64,000 bases of DNA from Salsipaludibacter sp963812245 (GCA_963812245.1 CAWEUK010000002.1:1798001-1862000), one strand, 5' to 3'. Positions 9,453-18,808 are shown, counted from the first letter of the stretch. Program-made: numbers and translations. The notes: a model not told the origin generated them from the letters alone.

Positions 9453-10688
9453 ATGAGCATGTTGACCCAGACCGACCTGCTGGCCCCTCGTCGCACGGTG
9501 GGGGAGCGCGTTCGTGACGCGGTACGCGACGCCACGTCGGGCCCCATGACCCAGGAAGCCATGCTGTTGACCGTGGTGACCGGGCTGCTGCTGCTCATCG
9601 GCCTGATCATGAGCTTCTCGGCGTCGGTCGTGGACGGTGCCGAGTCCGGTGACGCATTCGGCATCCTGCGCCGCCAGGCGATCTGGGCACTCATCGGCAT
9701 CCCGGCGTTCTGGTTGGTGTCACGCATGGATCCGCGGGTGTGGCGTCGCCTGTCGTGGGCACTGATCCTGGCCGCCGTCATCGGGTTGTTCCTGGTGGTC
9801 GTGCCCGGCATCGGCGTGACACGCGGTGGATCCACTCGCTGGCTGGGATTCGGGCCGTTCGTCGCGCAGCCCTCCGAACTGGCCAAGCTTGCGACGGTGC
9901 TGTGGGTGGCCGACGTGCTGGCTCGCAAACGGGCGCTGCGCCCCGACGGCAGGCTGCCGCTCAAGCACCTCCTGATCCCCGCCCTGCCGCTCGTGGCCCT
10001 CGAGGGTCTGCTGATCGTCGTGGAGCCCGACCTGGGCACGACGCTGCTGCTGGGCGTCATCCTGGCGATCCTGCTGTTCGCCGAGGGACTCCCGCTGCGG
10101 TTGTTCGCACTGGGGGCGGGGGTGATGGGTGTGCTCGGCGTCGCCGCGACCGTGATTGCCCCGTACCGGTTCGCGCGCATCCAGGGCTGGTTGTGGCCCG
10201 AGGAGAACGCCAGCGAGAGCGGCTACCAGTTGCTCCAGTCGCTCTATGCCCTTGGCAACGGCGGTCTGACCGGTGTCGGGCTGGGGTCGTCACGTGGCAA
10301 GTGGAACTTCATTCCCAATCCCGAGACCGACTTCGTCTTCGCGATCATCGGCGAGGAGCTGGGCCTGGTCGGCGGGATGTTCGTCATCGCGTTGTTCGCG
10401 GCGCTGCTGTTCCTGGGGCTGCGCGTGGCTCGGCAGGCCGAGGGCTTTTCTCGTACCGTCGCGTTCACCATCACCGGGTGGCTGGTCTGCCAGGCGATGA
10501 TCAACATCGCCACCGTGATCGGCGTGCTGCCGATCACCGGGATGACGTTGCCCCTGATCTCGGCCGGCGGGTCCTCGCTGGTCGCCACGATGGTTGCACT
10601 CGGCATCCTGGTGGCCATTGCCCGCTCGACGTCTCGTCGCGACGAGGGCACGGTCGCCCCGACCACCTCCCCGACCAAGGCCCCCTAG
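9453..10688 (+). CDS. ftsW: Septal SEDS glycosyltransferase FtsW
   Basis: 411 residues with about ten membrane segments. FtsW polymerises lipid II at the septum and works with FtsI. SEDS family features include TRWLGFGPFVAQPSELAKL (~130), EPDLGTTLLLG (~192), the KWNFIPNPETDFVFAIIGEE segment (~285) and LPLISAGGSS (~365). The N-terminal ~40 residues are cytoplasmic. AAGGAG at 9442-9447 lies 5 bases before the ATG, a good ribosome site. The TAG stop abuts the murG ATG without overlap. A second SEDS protein at 47708 sits in the mre locus, so this one is assigned to division by position. Confidence 0.95.
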   Translation: MSMLTQTDLLAPRRTVGERVRDAVRDATSGPMTQEAMLLTVVTGLLLLIGLIMSFSASVVDGAESGDAFGILRRQAIWALIGIPAFWLVSRMDPRVWRRLSWALILAAVIGLFLVVVPGIGVTRGGSTRWLGFGPFVAQPSELAKLATVLWVADVLARKRALRPDGRLPLKHLLIPALPLVALEGLLIVVEPDLGTTLLLGVILAILLFAEGLPLRLFALGAGVMGVLGVAATVIAPYRFARIQGWLWPEENASESGYQLLQSLYALGNGGLTGVGLGSSRGKWNFIPNPETDFVFAIIGEELGLVGGMFVIALFAALLFLGLRVARQAEGFSRTVAFTITGWLVCQAMINIATVIGVLPITGMTLPLISAGGSSLVATMVALGILVAIARSTSRRDEGTVAPTTSPTKAP

Positions 10689-12220
10689 ATGAGCACAGCC
10701 GTCCTGTTCGCGGGCGGAGGCACTGCTGGCCACGTGTTCCCCGCCATTGCCGTTGCGCGCGCGTTGACCGAGCTGGGTGACTACGAGCCCGTGTTCGTCG
10801 GGACCGAAGGCCGTCTCGAGGAGCGCCTGGTTCCCGAAGCCGGGTTCCGCCTGATCACCATCGATGCCATGCCGCTGCCACGAACGTTGTCGACCGGCCT
10901 GGCCAAGCTGCCGTTCGGCCTGCGCCGCTCCATCCGCCAGGTGCGAGACGTCATCGAGGAGTTGCAGCCCCGGGCGGCCGCCAGCTTCGGGGGCTACGTC
11001 TCCTTTCCGCTCTCGCGTGCAGCCTGGCGAAGCGATGTCCCGCTGTTGTTGCACGAGCAGAACGCGGTGCCGGGACTGTCCAACCAGCTCGCAGCTCGGT
11101 GGGCAGAAGTCGTGGCGTTGACCTTCCCGTCGTCGGCCCCGTGGTTCAAGTCCACCCGTCACCACGTCGTGACGGGCAACCCGGTCCGCGACGAGATCCT
11201 GTCAATCGATCGTGCCCAGGCGCACGCCGGTGCCCGCGCCCACTTCGGACTCGAGGTGGACCGCCCGACCGTGCTCGCGTTCGGCGGGTCGCAGGGCGCG
11301 CGCAGCCTGAACCGAGCCGTGGCCGCTGCGGCTGACGACTGGGCCGACCTGGGTGTCCAGGTCATCCACGCCGCGGGGACGAAACTGCATGCCGAGACGG
11401 TGGACCTGTGGCGCGATGCCGTGGGCGAGGATCCCGATGACGGCCCCATCGTGCGGATCATGGACTTCATCGACGACATGGCCATTGCCTACGCGGCTGC
11501 CGACGTCGTCGTGTGTCGTGCCGGGGCCACGTCGATCGCCGAGCTCACGGCGCTCGGGTCTGCCCTCGGTGCTGGTGCCCTACCCCGGTGCGACCCGCGA
11601 CCACCAGTTGGCGAATGCCAGGGCGCTCTCGGGCGGTCGGCGGCGCCAAAGTGGTCGAGGACGACGCGCTGGATGCCGGCACGCTGATGGCCGCGATGCG
11701 GCCATGGCTGGAGGATCCCGCAGCGCTGGCAGCCGCCGGCACCCACGCAGCGGCGTTCGGACGTCGCGATGCCAGCACGCTGGTCGCAGCGGCGCTGCAC
11801 CAACTGGTCGAGCCGCGTGTCACCGGGCCGGGCCTGGTGACCGACATCGGTCATCCCGGCACGGCGGAACTGCCTGCGATCGATGACGATGCCTTCGAGG
11901 CCGCGTTCGAGTCCAACAGCGCCGCCGACGACCGGGTCGGAACAGCGCTGATGGCCGCGATCGACGCCAACGACGCCGAGGATGCCGAGGACGCCCGCGC
12001 AGCCGAGTACGCCGAACTGGCCGCGTTGGCCGAGGAGGACGACGACGGTGCGGCCCCCACCACCGACGTGCGCGACGATGCCGGCCGCGATCGGCGCAGC
12101 GACGGTGATCGCGGCCCCACCGCCAACACCGGCCCACGCGCGGCGGTCGACGACGACGACGCGGTGAGCCGACGACGCGCCACGAGCGCGGTGACGGCCG
12201 ACGAAGATGGGGACGCCTGA
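10689..12220 (+). CDS. murG: Lipid II synthase MurG with long acidic C-terminal tail, two frameshifts
   Basis: Composite of ~509 residues. MurG transfers GlcNAc from UDP-GlcNAc to lipid I on the inner membrane face. The GT-B fold is shown by GGGTAGHVFPA at the N-terminus, FGGYVSFP (~100), HEQNAVPGLSN (~120), GNPVRDEI (~165), FGGSQGARSLN (~200), CRAGATSIAEL (~275) and LVPYPGATRDHQLANA, which is in a second frame. Single-base insertions lie near 11563 (GGG) and 11635. The catalytic domain ends near codon 385. About 110 Asp/Glu/Ala-rich residues then follow to the TGA at 12218, an addition not seen in usual ~360-residue MurG. The stop overlaps the murC ATG. Confidence 0.93.
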
Positions 12221-13600
12221 TGGAACTCGACCTGCAACGCCCCTCGACGCTCCACCTGGTGGGCATCGGTGGTGCCGGCATGTCCGGCCTGGCGCGGATC
12301 CTGGTGGAGCGCGGCCACACGGTCACCGGCTCTGACCTGCGCGAGTCACGCAACACGATCGAACTGGCGGCCATGGGTGCCACGATCGGGATCGGCCATC
12401 GTGGCGACGCGGTGTCGGATGCCGATGCCGTGGTGGCGTCGTCCGCCGTGACCGGGGACAACCCGGAACTGGCCGCAGCCCATGCCCGGGGCATCCCCGT
12501 GATGCCCCGCGCCGGACTGCTGGCGGCCCTGATGGCCGACGACCGGCGCGTGCTCATCGCCGGCACCCACGGCAAGACCACCACGACGTCGATGGTCGTG
12601 GTGGCCGCCCAGGCTGCCGGGCATGGACCCCAGCTTCTCCATCGGCGCGCAACTCAACGAGGTCGGGACCAACGCGCACGCCGGCGACGACCCCGTGTTC
12701 GTGGCCGAGGCGGACGAATCGGATCGGTCGGTGCTGGCATACGCGCCCGACATCGCCGTGGTGACCAATGCGGAACTCGACCATCCCGATGCCTACGAGT
12801 CCTACGAGGACGTCCTCGACGTGTTCGGCCGGTTCCTGGGCAATCGACGCGACGGCGGCGTGGCCGTCCTGTGCTGCGACGACGAGGGCACCCGCGAGTT
12901 GGCTCGCCGGGCCACCGGACGGGTCATCACCTACGGCACCGACCACCGCTCCGACGTGCGACTGGTGCCCACCTCGGCGGCCGGTGGACGCATCTTCGTC
13001 GACAACGTGGAGGTGGCTGCGCTGGACCTGGCCGTGCTCGGACACCACAACCTGCTGAACGCAACGGCGGCCATGGCGGTGTGTCACGAACTGGGTGCCG
13101 ACCTGGCGGTCGCGGCGCAGGGGCTGGGCCGTTTCGCCGGCGCCGCCCGTCGCTACCAGGTGGTCGGCGAGGTCGGGGGAGTGGTCGTCGTGGACGACTA
13201 TGCCCACCATCCCACCGAGCTGCGAGCGACCCTGCAGGCGGCTCGCCAGGCCACCACCGGCCGCGTCTTCGTGGTGGTGCAGCCCCACCGCTACAGCCGG
13301 ACGCGCCTGCTGGGTGCAGCCCTGGGCCGGGCGGCCGCCGGCGCTGACGTGGTCTATGTCACCGACGTCTACGGGTCGGGTGAGGCGCCGGAACCCGGTG
13401 TGTCGGGCCGGCTGGTCGCCGAGGGGGCCGAGGCTGCCGGGGCCCGCGTCCACTTCCAACCACACTTCGCCGAGCTGGCATCCGAGTTGGCGGCCCAGGT
13501 GGCCAGTGGTGACACCGTGCTCGTGACCGGTGCCGGTGACGTGTCCCAGGTCGCCGCGTCGCTGGTCCGGATCCTTCGGGGAGGTTCAGCCAATGAGTGA
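12220..13600 (+). CDS. murC: UDP-N-acetylmuramate--L-alanine ligase MurC, one frameshift
   Basis: Composite of ~459 residues. MurC adds L-Ala to UDP-MurNAc, the first stem-peptide step. The N-terminal dinucleotide-like HLVGIGGAGMSGLA binds the UDP-sugar. The P-loop AGTHGKTTTTSM (~residues 112-123) is followed by a break at GGGCATGG (12617-12624), where one extra G shifts the frame. Then come SFSIGAQLN, EADESDRSVL, TNAELDHPDAY, LGHHNLLNATAA and VVDDYAHHPTE. The C-terminal domain carries QPHRYSRT and VTGAGDVSQ. ATG 12220 overlaps the murG stop. It is followed by the MurB-like gene with an 8-base overlap. Confidence 0.94.
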
Positions 13601-14154
13601 GATCGAGGTGACGACGTCATCGGAGTTGGCCGGCGCCATGGCCAGGGTCGACGACCAGGGTGATCGCTGGCAGGTCGCCGGTGCCGGCGACACCGATCCG
13701 GCCGCCGTGACCCTGCGGCTGGCGGGACGGCTCGCCGAGGTGACCGTGGTCGGTGACGGCCTGGTCGAGGTCGGGGGCGGCGTCACCCTCGCGAGCCTGT
13801 CCCAGTACGTCCAGTCGCAGTTGGGCTATGCCCCCGGCTGGCCGTTGGCGGGGGGCGTGACAGTGGCCGGCGTGATGGCCGCAACCTCACCAGCCACCGC
13901 CGGGGACGACCCCCATCGTGGAGGCCATGTCTCACGCTGTAGTTCAGGTTGAGGTTGTGCGATCCTCGACCATGGCGGCGGAAATCTGGGACCGTGCCCA
14001 ACTGTGGCCGACCGAATCCGACGTCGGTCTGCCGGCCGATGCGGTCGTCGTGGCGGTGACGATCTCCGTCGTCGCGGCAGCCGAGGCAGTGGCCGCGATC
14101 CGCCGTCGCGGGCCGGACGGGTCGGCCCGGCCCGGAGACGTCGACGGTGGTTGA
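13593..14154 (+). CDS. Shortened MurB-like FAD-binding-domain protein, one frameshift
   Basis: About 186 residues after correcting one extra G at the GGGG run near 13898. It occupies the slot where murB lies in many division clusters. The visible part resembles the N-terminal FAD-binding domain of UDP-N-acetylenolpyruvylglucosamine reductase: a TTSSELAGAMA strand-helix, WQVAGAGDTD in place of the usual glycine-rich W-x-V-x-G-x-G-S-N, RLAGRLAEVTVVGDGLVEVG, and a DAVVVAVTIS strand near the end. The C-terminal substrate-binding domain, with the catalytic Ser and Glu, is absent; the gene stops and ftsQ begins at once. It cannot be a standard MurB. It may be a remnant or a non-catalytic partner. 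The fold assignment is inference. Confidence 0.55.
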
Positions 14155-14896
14155 CGACCGCATCGTTCAACGGCGCCAACTGGTGCGTCGGGAACGGCGA
14201 CGTGACCGCCTGCATCGGACCATCGCGGTGCTGGTGGTGCTCGCGGTGGCCGTCGGGTTGCTGCTGGTCGAGCGGTCGCCGTTGGTGGCGATCAGCGACG
14301 TCGGCGTCGTGGGCGTGACGGAGGTGGATCCCGAGGCCGTCGTGGCCGCATCCGGCATCCGCCCGGGCACGTCGCTGTTGCGTGTCGACCTGGACGAGGC
14401 CGCGGCTGCCGTGGCTGATCTGCCGCGCATCGAATCCGCTGAAGTTGTCCGAATCGACCCCCTCACGGTTGAAATTCGTGTTGTGGAGCGGCAGCCGGCC
14501 TACGTCGCGAGACAGGGCGAGCAGGCGGTCACGATCGATGACGACGGCATCGTGCTGTCGCAGGATGCACCGGAGGGCCTGGTCGTCATCGAGCTCGAGG
14601 TCGGGACCCTGCCGGCGCCGGGCGGGTCGGTCAACGAGGTGCCTGCGCTGGCCAACGCCCTGGCCGTCGTCGAGGGCATGCCCGGGCCACTGGGTCCACG
14701 CATCGCGGGGGTGCGGGCAGCCGAGGAGGACCGTGCCGTGCTGGTGCTCGACGACGCCACCCTGGTGGAGATGGGGCGGGCCCAGGACCTGGACGCGAAG
14801 GCGCGGGCGCTGGCGGCCGTGCTGGAGGATCTCGACGGGCGGGTCGTGTCGGTCATCGACGTGCGGTCGCCGACGGCGCCGGTGGTCACCGGCTGA
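14147..14896 (+). CDS. ftsQ: Cell division protein FtsQ
   Basis: 249 residues. A basic cytoplasmic stretch (~1-25) and one membrane segment (~26-45, TIAVLVVLAVAVGLLLV) are followed by a POTRA domain (~50-120: VGVVGVTEVDPEAVVAASGI, then PRIESAEVVRIDPLTVEIRV) and the FtsQ beta domain. FtsQ is the scaffold that recruits FtsL/FtsB and regulates FtsW-FtsI. The GTG start at 14147 overlaps the MurB-like gene by 8 bases. Position between murC and ftsZ is standard. The frame is intact. It is followed by a 320-base gap with a strong promoter-like region for ftsZ. Confidence 0.92.
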   Translation: MVDDRIVQRRQLVRRERRRDRLHRTIAVLVVLAVAVGLLLVERSPLVAISDVGVVGVTEVDPEAVVAASGIRPGTSLLRVDLDEAAAAVADLPRIESAEVVRIDPLTVEIRVVERQPAYVARQGEQAVTIDDDGIVLSQDAPEGLVVIELEVGTLPAPGGSVNEVPALANALAVVEGMPGPLGPRIAGVRAAEEDRAVLVLDDATLVEMGRAQDLDAKARALAAVLEDLDGRVVSVIDVRSPTAPVVTG

Positions 14897-15216
14897 ACGG
14901 CGGGGTGCCTGCCCAGCCGGAGTGTCCGACGGGGGTAGGGTCAGTGACTTGACGAGGTTGGACCTCTACTCTAGGTTGCGTCGAAGCTTGAAGATTCTGG
15001 AGAATCTAAGCCTGTACTTGAGGTTTAGGGGATCTGGAACACCGCGGGTTCCGTGACCCGATGGCTCGTCCGCCGGTCATCACACCGGCGACGAACGCCC
15101 ACCCTCGACCCCACCCTCTCGACCCGTCGCACCCACCCCCACGCACGCGCATGACCACAACGTTCCAGCACCTGCTGACCACGCCCGCCAGGCCGGGCAT
15201 GACAAGGATCGTCTCC
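14897..15216 (+). promoter_or_regulatory. ftsZ promoter region in an AT-rich island with a repeated dyad
   Basis: Within this 320-base gap a markedly less GC-rich stretch (about 14945-15045) holds a near-ideal promoter: TTGACG at 14949-14954, a 17-bp spacer and TAGGTT at 14972-14977. Overlapping the -10 is CCTCTACTCTAGGTTG (14963-14978); a related copy CCTGTACTTGAGGTTT lies at 15011-15026, matching at 12 of 16 positions and 48 bp downstream. Each is an imperfect dyad with CCT/AGG arms. They look like operators for a regulator of ftsZ, though I cannot name it. From 15047 to 15216 there is a C-rich leader without recognisable structure. Confidence 0.65.
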
Positions 15217-16326
15217 ATGGCAACTCCCTCCAACTACCTGGCCGTGATCAAGGTCGTCGGCGTCGGCGGAGGTGGCGTGAACGCCGTCAACCGGATGATC
15301 GATGCAGGTCTCCGAGGCGTCGAGTTCATCGCCGTCAACACCGATGCCCAGGCCCTGCTCATGTCGGATGCCGACGTGAAGCTGGACGTGGGTCGCGACC
15401 TGACCCGCGGGTTGGGCGCCGGCGCGAACCCCGAGATCGGCCGCCAGGCCGCCGACGACCACCGCACCGAACTCGAAGAGGTGTTGGCCGGCGCCGACAT
15501 GGTGTTCGTGACCTGTGGCGAGGGTGGTGGCACCGGCACCGGGGGCGCGCCCATCATCGCGTCGATCGCCAAGGAGTTGGGCGCCCTGACCATCGGCGTG
15601 GTCACCCGCCCGTTCATGTTCGAGGGCCGACGCCGTTCGGTGCAGGCCGAGGACGGCATCGAGGAACTCAAGAAGGCCGTGGACACGCTGATCGTCATCC
15701 CCAACGATCGGCTGCTCCACATCGCCGACGGCGACACCTCGGTCGTGCAGGCCTTCCGGCTGGCCGACGAGGTCCTGCTGCAGGGTGTGCAGGGCATCAC
15801 CGACCTGATCATGACCCCCGGGTTGATCAACCTGGACTTCGCCGATGTCCGCGCCGTGATGCAGGACGCCGGTGGCGCCCTGATGGGAATCGGGACCTCT
15901 CGCGGCGACGGCCGCGCCGTCGAGGCCGCCGAGGCCGCGATCTCCTCGCCGCTGCTCGAGGAGTCCATCGATGGTGCCCAGGGCGTGCTGCTCATGCTGG
16001 CTGGTGGTTCCGACCTTGGCCTGTTCGAGGTCTCCGAGGCCGCCGACGTCATCACCAAGGCGGCACACCCCGAAGCCAACATCATCTTCGGTGCCGTCAT
16101 CGACGATTCGCTGGGCGACGAGGTCAAGGTCACGGTGATCGCCGCAGGCTTCGATCCGACCATGGCTGCCGAAGCCGCCGAACAGGCTGGCGTCGTCGTG
16201 ACCGATGCCGACGACCTGGACGACCACCACGACGACTACGACGACCTCGACGAGGTCTTCCATCGTCCGGACCGTGGCGCATCGGCAAGCGACGACGACC
16301 TGGACATCCCGTCGTTCCTGCGATGA
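15217..16326 (+). CDS. ftsZ: Cell division GTPase FtsZ
   Basis: 369 residues. FtsZ polymerises at midcell in a GTP-dependent way to form the Z-ring. Motifs: VVGVGGGGVNAVNRM (~14-28), the tubulin signature GGGTGTGGAP (~105), the T7 loop NLDFADVRAVM (~205) that completes the GTPase site, and the conserved C-terminal peptide DDLDIPSFLR that binds SepF and other anchors. An acidic, His/Asp-rich linker precedes this peptide. ATG 15217 is chosen because family proteins begin just before NYLAVIKVVGVGG and AAGGA lies near 15204. An upstream in-frame ATG at 15061 would add ~52 proline-rich residues lacking conservation. No ftsA is present; SepF downstream is the expected membrane anchor. Confidence 0.97.
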   Translation: MATPSNYLAVIKVVGVGGGGVNAVNRMIDAGLRGVEFIAVNTDAQALLMSDADVKLDVGRDLTRGLGAGANPEIGRQAADDHRTELEEVLAGADMVFVTCGEGGGTGTGGAPIIASIAKELGALTIGVVTRPFMFEGRRRSVQAEDGIEELKKAVDTLIVIPNDRLLHIADGDTSVVQAFRLADEVLLQGVQGITDLIMTPGLINLDFADVRAVMQDAGGALMGIGTSRGDGRAVEAAEAAISSPLLEESIDGAQGVLLMLAGGSDLGLFEVSEAADVITKAAHPEANIIFGAVIDDSLGDEVKVTVIAAGFDPTMAAEAAEQAGVVVTDADDLDDHHDDYDDLDEVFHRPDRGASASDDDLDIPSFLR

Positions 16327-17075
16327 CCCTGCACCACGTCCCGGTCGACCTCGGACCGGGGGTACGGGCGGTGTTCACCGGTCGGGCGCCGGTCGACGAC
16401 GCCGACGCACCGAGCGTCGGCGCGGCCGGCAACCTGAGCCATCGTCGGCCGCATCGCCCCGGTCGACTGGCTGCCGATCGTGCGGCCGCAGCCGCCCTGA
16501 TCGGTGTCGATGACACCGACGTGGTCCGCCTGCGCCAGGTCCACGGTGCCGACGTCGCGATCGTGGATGCCGCCACGCCCGCGGGAGCAGAACTGGGTCC
16601 CTTCGATGCCGTCGTGACCACCGAGTCCGACCGCGGACTGGCCGTGCTGGTCGCGGACTGCGTGCCGGTGGTGCTGGCTGCTCCTGACGTCGTCGCGGTG
16701 GCGCATGCCGGGCGGGCCGGCGTCGTGGCCGGCGTGGTCGATGCGACCGTGGCAGCGATGCGCGAACGGACCAGCGAGCCGGTTCGAGCCGTGGTCGGGC
16801 CCGCGATCCGTGGCTGTTGCTACGAGGTCGAGGCGCAGCTGCGCGCAGATGTTGCGGCCGATCATCCAGATGCCTTCGCCACCACGTCGTGGGGCACCCC
16901 CTCGCTCGACCTGCCGGCGGCAGTCGGTGCGCGACTCGCCGCGCTGGACATCGACTTCGACGACGTGGGCTCGTGCACGCACTGTGATCCTGGGTGGTTC
17001 AGCCATCGCCGCGACGGCGACGATGCCGGGCGTCAGGCCGGCATGGTCGTGCGCCGTGACGTCCGGGGCGCGTGA
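16323..17075 (+). CDS. pgeF: Laccase-domain purine nucleoside phosphorylase / peptidoglycan editing factor PgeF
   Basis: 250 residues, YfiH/LACC1 family. Members act on adenosine and guanosine; PgeF has also been linked to removing wrongly loaded L-Ser UDP-MurNAc precursors. Zinc-site motifs are LRQVHGADV (His, ~75), VADCVPVVLAAPD (Cys, ~120), VAHAGRAGVVAGV (His, ~133), GPAIRGCCYEV (~165) and a final CTHCDPGWFSHRRDG-like block (~225). It overlaps ftsZ by four bases and yggS by four, the standard actinobacterial order, so it is probably co-transcribed with ftsZ. Frame intact. Confidence 0.9.
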   Translation: MTLHHVPVDLGPGVRAVFTGRAPVDDADAPSVGAAGNLSHRRPHRPGRLAADRAAAAALIGVDDTDVVRLRQVHGADVAIVDAATPAGAELGPFDAVVTTESDRGLAVLVADCVPVVLAAPDVVAVAHAGRAGVVAGVVDATVAAMRERTSEPVRAVVGPAIRGCCYEVEAQLRADVAADHPDAFATTSWGTPSLDLPAAVGARLAALDIDFDDVGSCTHCDPGWFSHRRDGDDAGRQAGMVVRRDVRGA

Positions 17076-17893
17076 CGATGGACCGGTCCAGTGCCACCAG
17101 TGACCATGGCGATCACGGCGATGACGCGATCGCGGCCGTCCCCGCGAACCTGGCTGCCGTTGCGGCCCGCCTGGATGCTGCTCGGTCCGCAGCGGGCCGC
17201 ACCGACGTCGTCCGCCTGGTCGCCGTGTCCAAGACCCACTCGCATGCGGCGATCGTCGCGGCGGCCCGGGCAGGGGTCACCGACCTGGGCGAGAACCGAG
17301 TCGCGGAACTGGTCGTCAAGATGGACCACCCGGATCCCGACGGCGTCCTGGCCGGCATTCGCTGGCACTTCATCGGGCGCCTGCAGTCACGCAAGGCAAC
17401 CCAGCTCGTCGGGCGTGACGTGCTCATCCATTCCGTGGACCGCCGTTCGCTGGTCGATCGGCTGCAGCGGCTCGCCGCGTCGTCATCGGTGACGCAGTCG
17501 CTGCTCGTGCAGGTCAACGTCGCCGACGACCCGGCCAAGGCCGGGTGCAGCATGCAAGAGGTCGATGAGTTGGTCGCCTACGCTTGTGGCCAGCCCAACC
17601 TCGAGGTCGCCGGCCTGATGACGATGCCCCCGCTGCCCGCATCTGCGGACGCTGATGACACGGCGCCGACACCGGCCGAGAGCGCACGACCCCACTTCGC
17701 CGCGCTGCGACACCTGCGTGATCGACTGCAGGCCCAGTGGCCCGAGGTGCGCGAGTTGAGCATGGGCATGTCAGCCGACCTGGAAGCAGCAGTCATCGAG
17801 GGCGCCACCATGGTGCGCGTCGGAACCGGGGTCTTCGGACCTCGGGGCAACGGCCCCTGGTTGGGGGAGCAGATCGAGGAGGTAGCGCGATGA
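17072..17893 (+). CDS. PLP homeostasis protein YggS/PLPBP
   Basis: 273 residues, fold-type III pyridoxal-phosphate protein without known catalytic activity; it buffers PLP and affects amino-acid metabolism. The PLP lysine is in VAVSKTHSHA (~residue 52), followed by the family motifs DLGENRVAE (~73), WHFIGRLQSRKA (~100) and LSMGMSADLEAAV (~230), ending with VRVGTGVFGPR. The loop ~190-205 is longer than usual and Ala/Asp/Pro-rich. GTG 17072 overlaps the pgeF stop; ATG 17078 is an alternative two codons in. The stop overlaps sepF. The neighbourhood pgeF-yggS-sepF is conserved in Gram-positive bacteria. Confidence 0.92.
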   Translation: MTMDRSSATSDHGDHGDDAIAAVPANLAAVAARLDAARSAAGRTDVVRLVAVSKTHSHAAIVAAARAGVTDLGENRVAELVVKMDHPDPDGVLAGIRWHFIGRLQSRKATQLVGRDVLIHSVDRRSLVDRLQRLAASSSVTQSLLVQVNVADDPAKAGCSMQEVDELVAYACGQPNLEVAGLMTMPPLPASADADDTAPTPAESARPHFAALRHLRDRLQAQWPEVRELSMGMSADLEAAVIEGATMVRVGTGVFGPRGNGPWLGEQIEEVAR

Positions 17894-18549
17894 CCATGTG
17901 GCGCAAGACGCTCGAGTACCTGGGCCTGGTAGAGGAGGCCGAGGAGTACGACGAGCTGCCCGAACGTCGCGTCCACAACGACGGCGACGCGCGACCGGCC
18001 ATGCACGACACCACCGGACCGATCGACGTCGTGCGGGTCGATTCGCCGCCCGTCGACCAGGGCCGGATGCGGTCGGACCACGACCTCACCGAGCCGGTGT
18101 CGACGGTGGACGGGGGCCGGCCGAGCGGTTCGTCGCGGGAGGAACGTCGCCGAAGTCGTGGCGACGGCAGCGGCGGGTCCCGCCCGCTGCCGACCGGATC
18201 GCGTGGCTCGACCAGGGAGGCCGACAACGTCCGGCAGTTGCGGCCGGAGCCGGCCGGACTGTCCGGTGGCCTCGGACGACGGGTGGCCATCGTGGCCGTC
18301 GCCGACTACGAGGGCGGTGCCCGCGAGGTCGGCCAGCGGTATCGCCAGTCCGTGCCGGTCCTGTTCGACCTGACGGATGCGCCCAACGACGATCGGCGGC
18401 GTGTGCTGGACTTCGTCGCCGGCGTGACCTACGCCCTGCACGGCGAGATGGTGAAGGTGGGCAGCAGGTCGTTCCTGATCGTGCCGCAGGGCGGTGAGGT
18501 CTCCGACGCGGAGTGGGACCGCCTGGCCAGCCTGGGCTATCGCGCGTGA
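17890..18549 (+). CDS. sepF: Cell division protein SepF
   Basis: 219 residues. An N-terminal amphipathic helix (MWRKTLEYLGLVEE) for membrane binding is followed by a long charged and Ser/Arg/Gly-rich linker (~20-110) and the SepF domain (~115-219) with VAIVAVADYEG, QRYRQSVPVLFDLTDA, RRVLDFVAGVTYALHG and SFLIVPQGGEVS. SepF links FtsZ filaments to the membrane and replaces FtsA in Actinobacteria. ATG 17890 overlaps the yggS stop. The start is placed at MTMWRKTLEYLG because that helix is the conserved N-terminus. The stop overlaps the yggT GTG. Confidence 0.94.
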   Translation: MTMWRKTLEYLGLVEEAEEYDELPERRVHNDGDARPAMHDTTGPIDVVRVDSPPVDQGRMRSDHDLTEPVSTVDGGRPSGSSREERRRSRGDGSGGSRPLPTGSRGSTREADNVRQLRPEPAGLSGGLGRRVAIVAVADYEGGAREVGQRYRQSVPVLFDLTDAPNDDRRRVLDFVAGVTYALHGEMVKVGSRSFLIVPQGGEVSDAEWDRLASLGYRA

Positions 18550-18798
18550 CCGGCATCATCTGCTGGCTGCTGCTGGCCTACCAACTGGTCGTGTTGGTGT
18601 ACATCATCGCGGCATGGGTTCCCTCGCCACCTGCGGCGCTGGCACCGGTGTTCGGGCATGGCGCGTCGCCTGGTGGACCCGATCGTGTTGCCGTTGCGCC
18701 GACGCGTCCCGCCTGCGCGGGTGGGGTCGGTCGCGCTGGACTCGTCGATCCTGATCCTCATCATCGGGCTGGTGCTGTTGCAGGCAGTGTTCTGCTGA
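18546..18798 (+). CDS. YggT-family small membrane protein, one frameshift
   Basis: About 83 residues after removing one extra G at TTCGGGCATGG (~18650-18660). Two hydrophobic segments are visible: TGIICWLLLAYQLVVLVYII at the start and SSILILIIGLVLLQAV near the end. Between them is RRLVDPIVLPLRRRVPPARV, typical of the family (L-x-x-P-I-x-x-x-x-R). The role of YggT is not settled; it is usually co-encoded with SepF and thought to act in the division membrane complex. GTG at 18546 overlaps the sepF stop. In most Actinobacteria divIVA/wag31 would follow, but here the next gene is on the other strand. Confidence 0.75.
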
Positions 18799-18808
18799 CG
18801 ACGCCGGC

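Noticed and set aside
15061..15216. N-terminal extension of FtsZ from an in-frame ATG at 15061
   Set aside because: The ~52 added residues are Pro/His/Thr-rich and unlike FtsZ. The family start and a ribosome site are at 15217.
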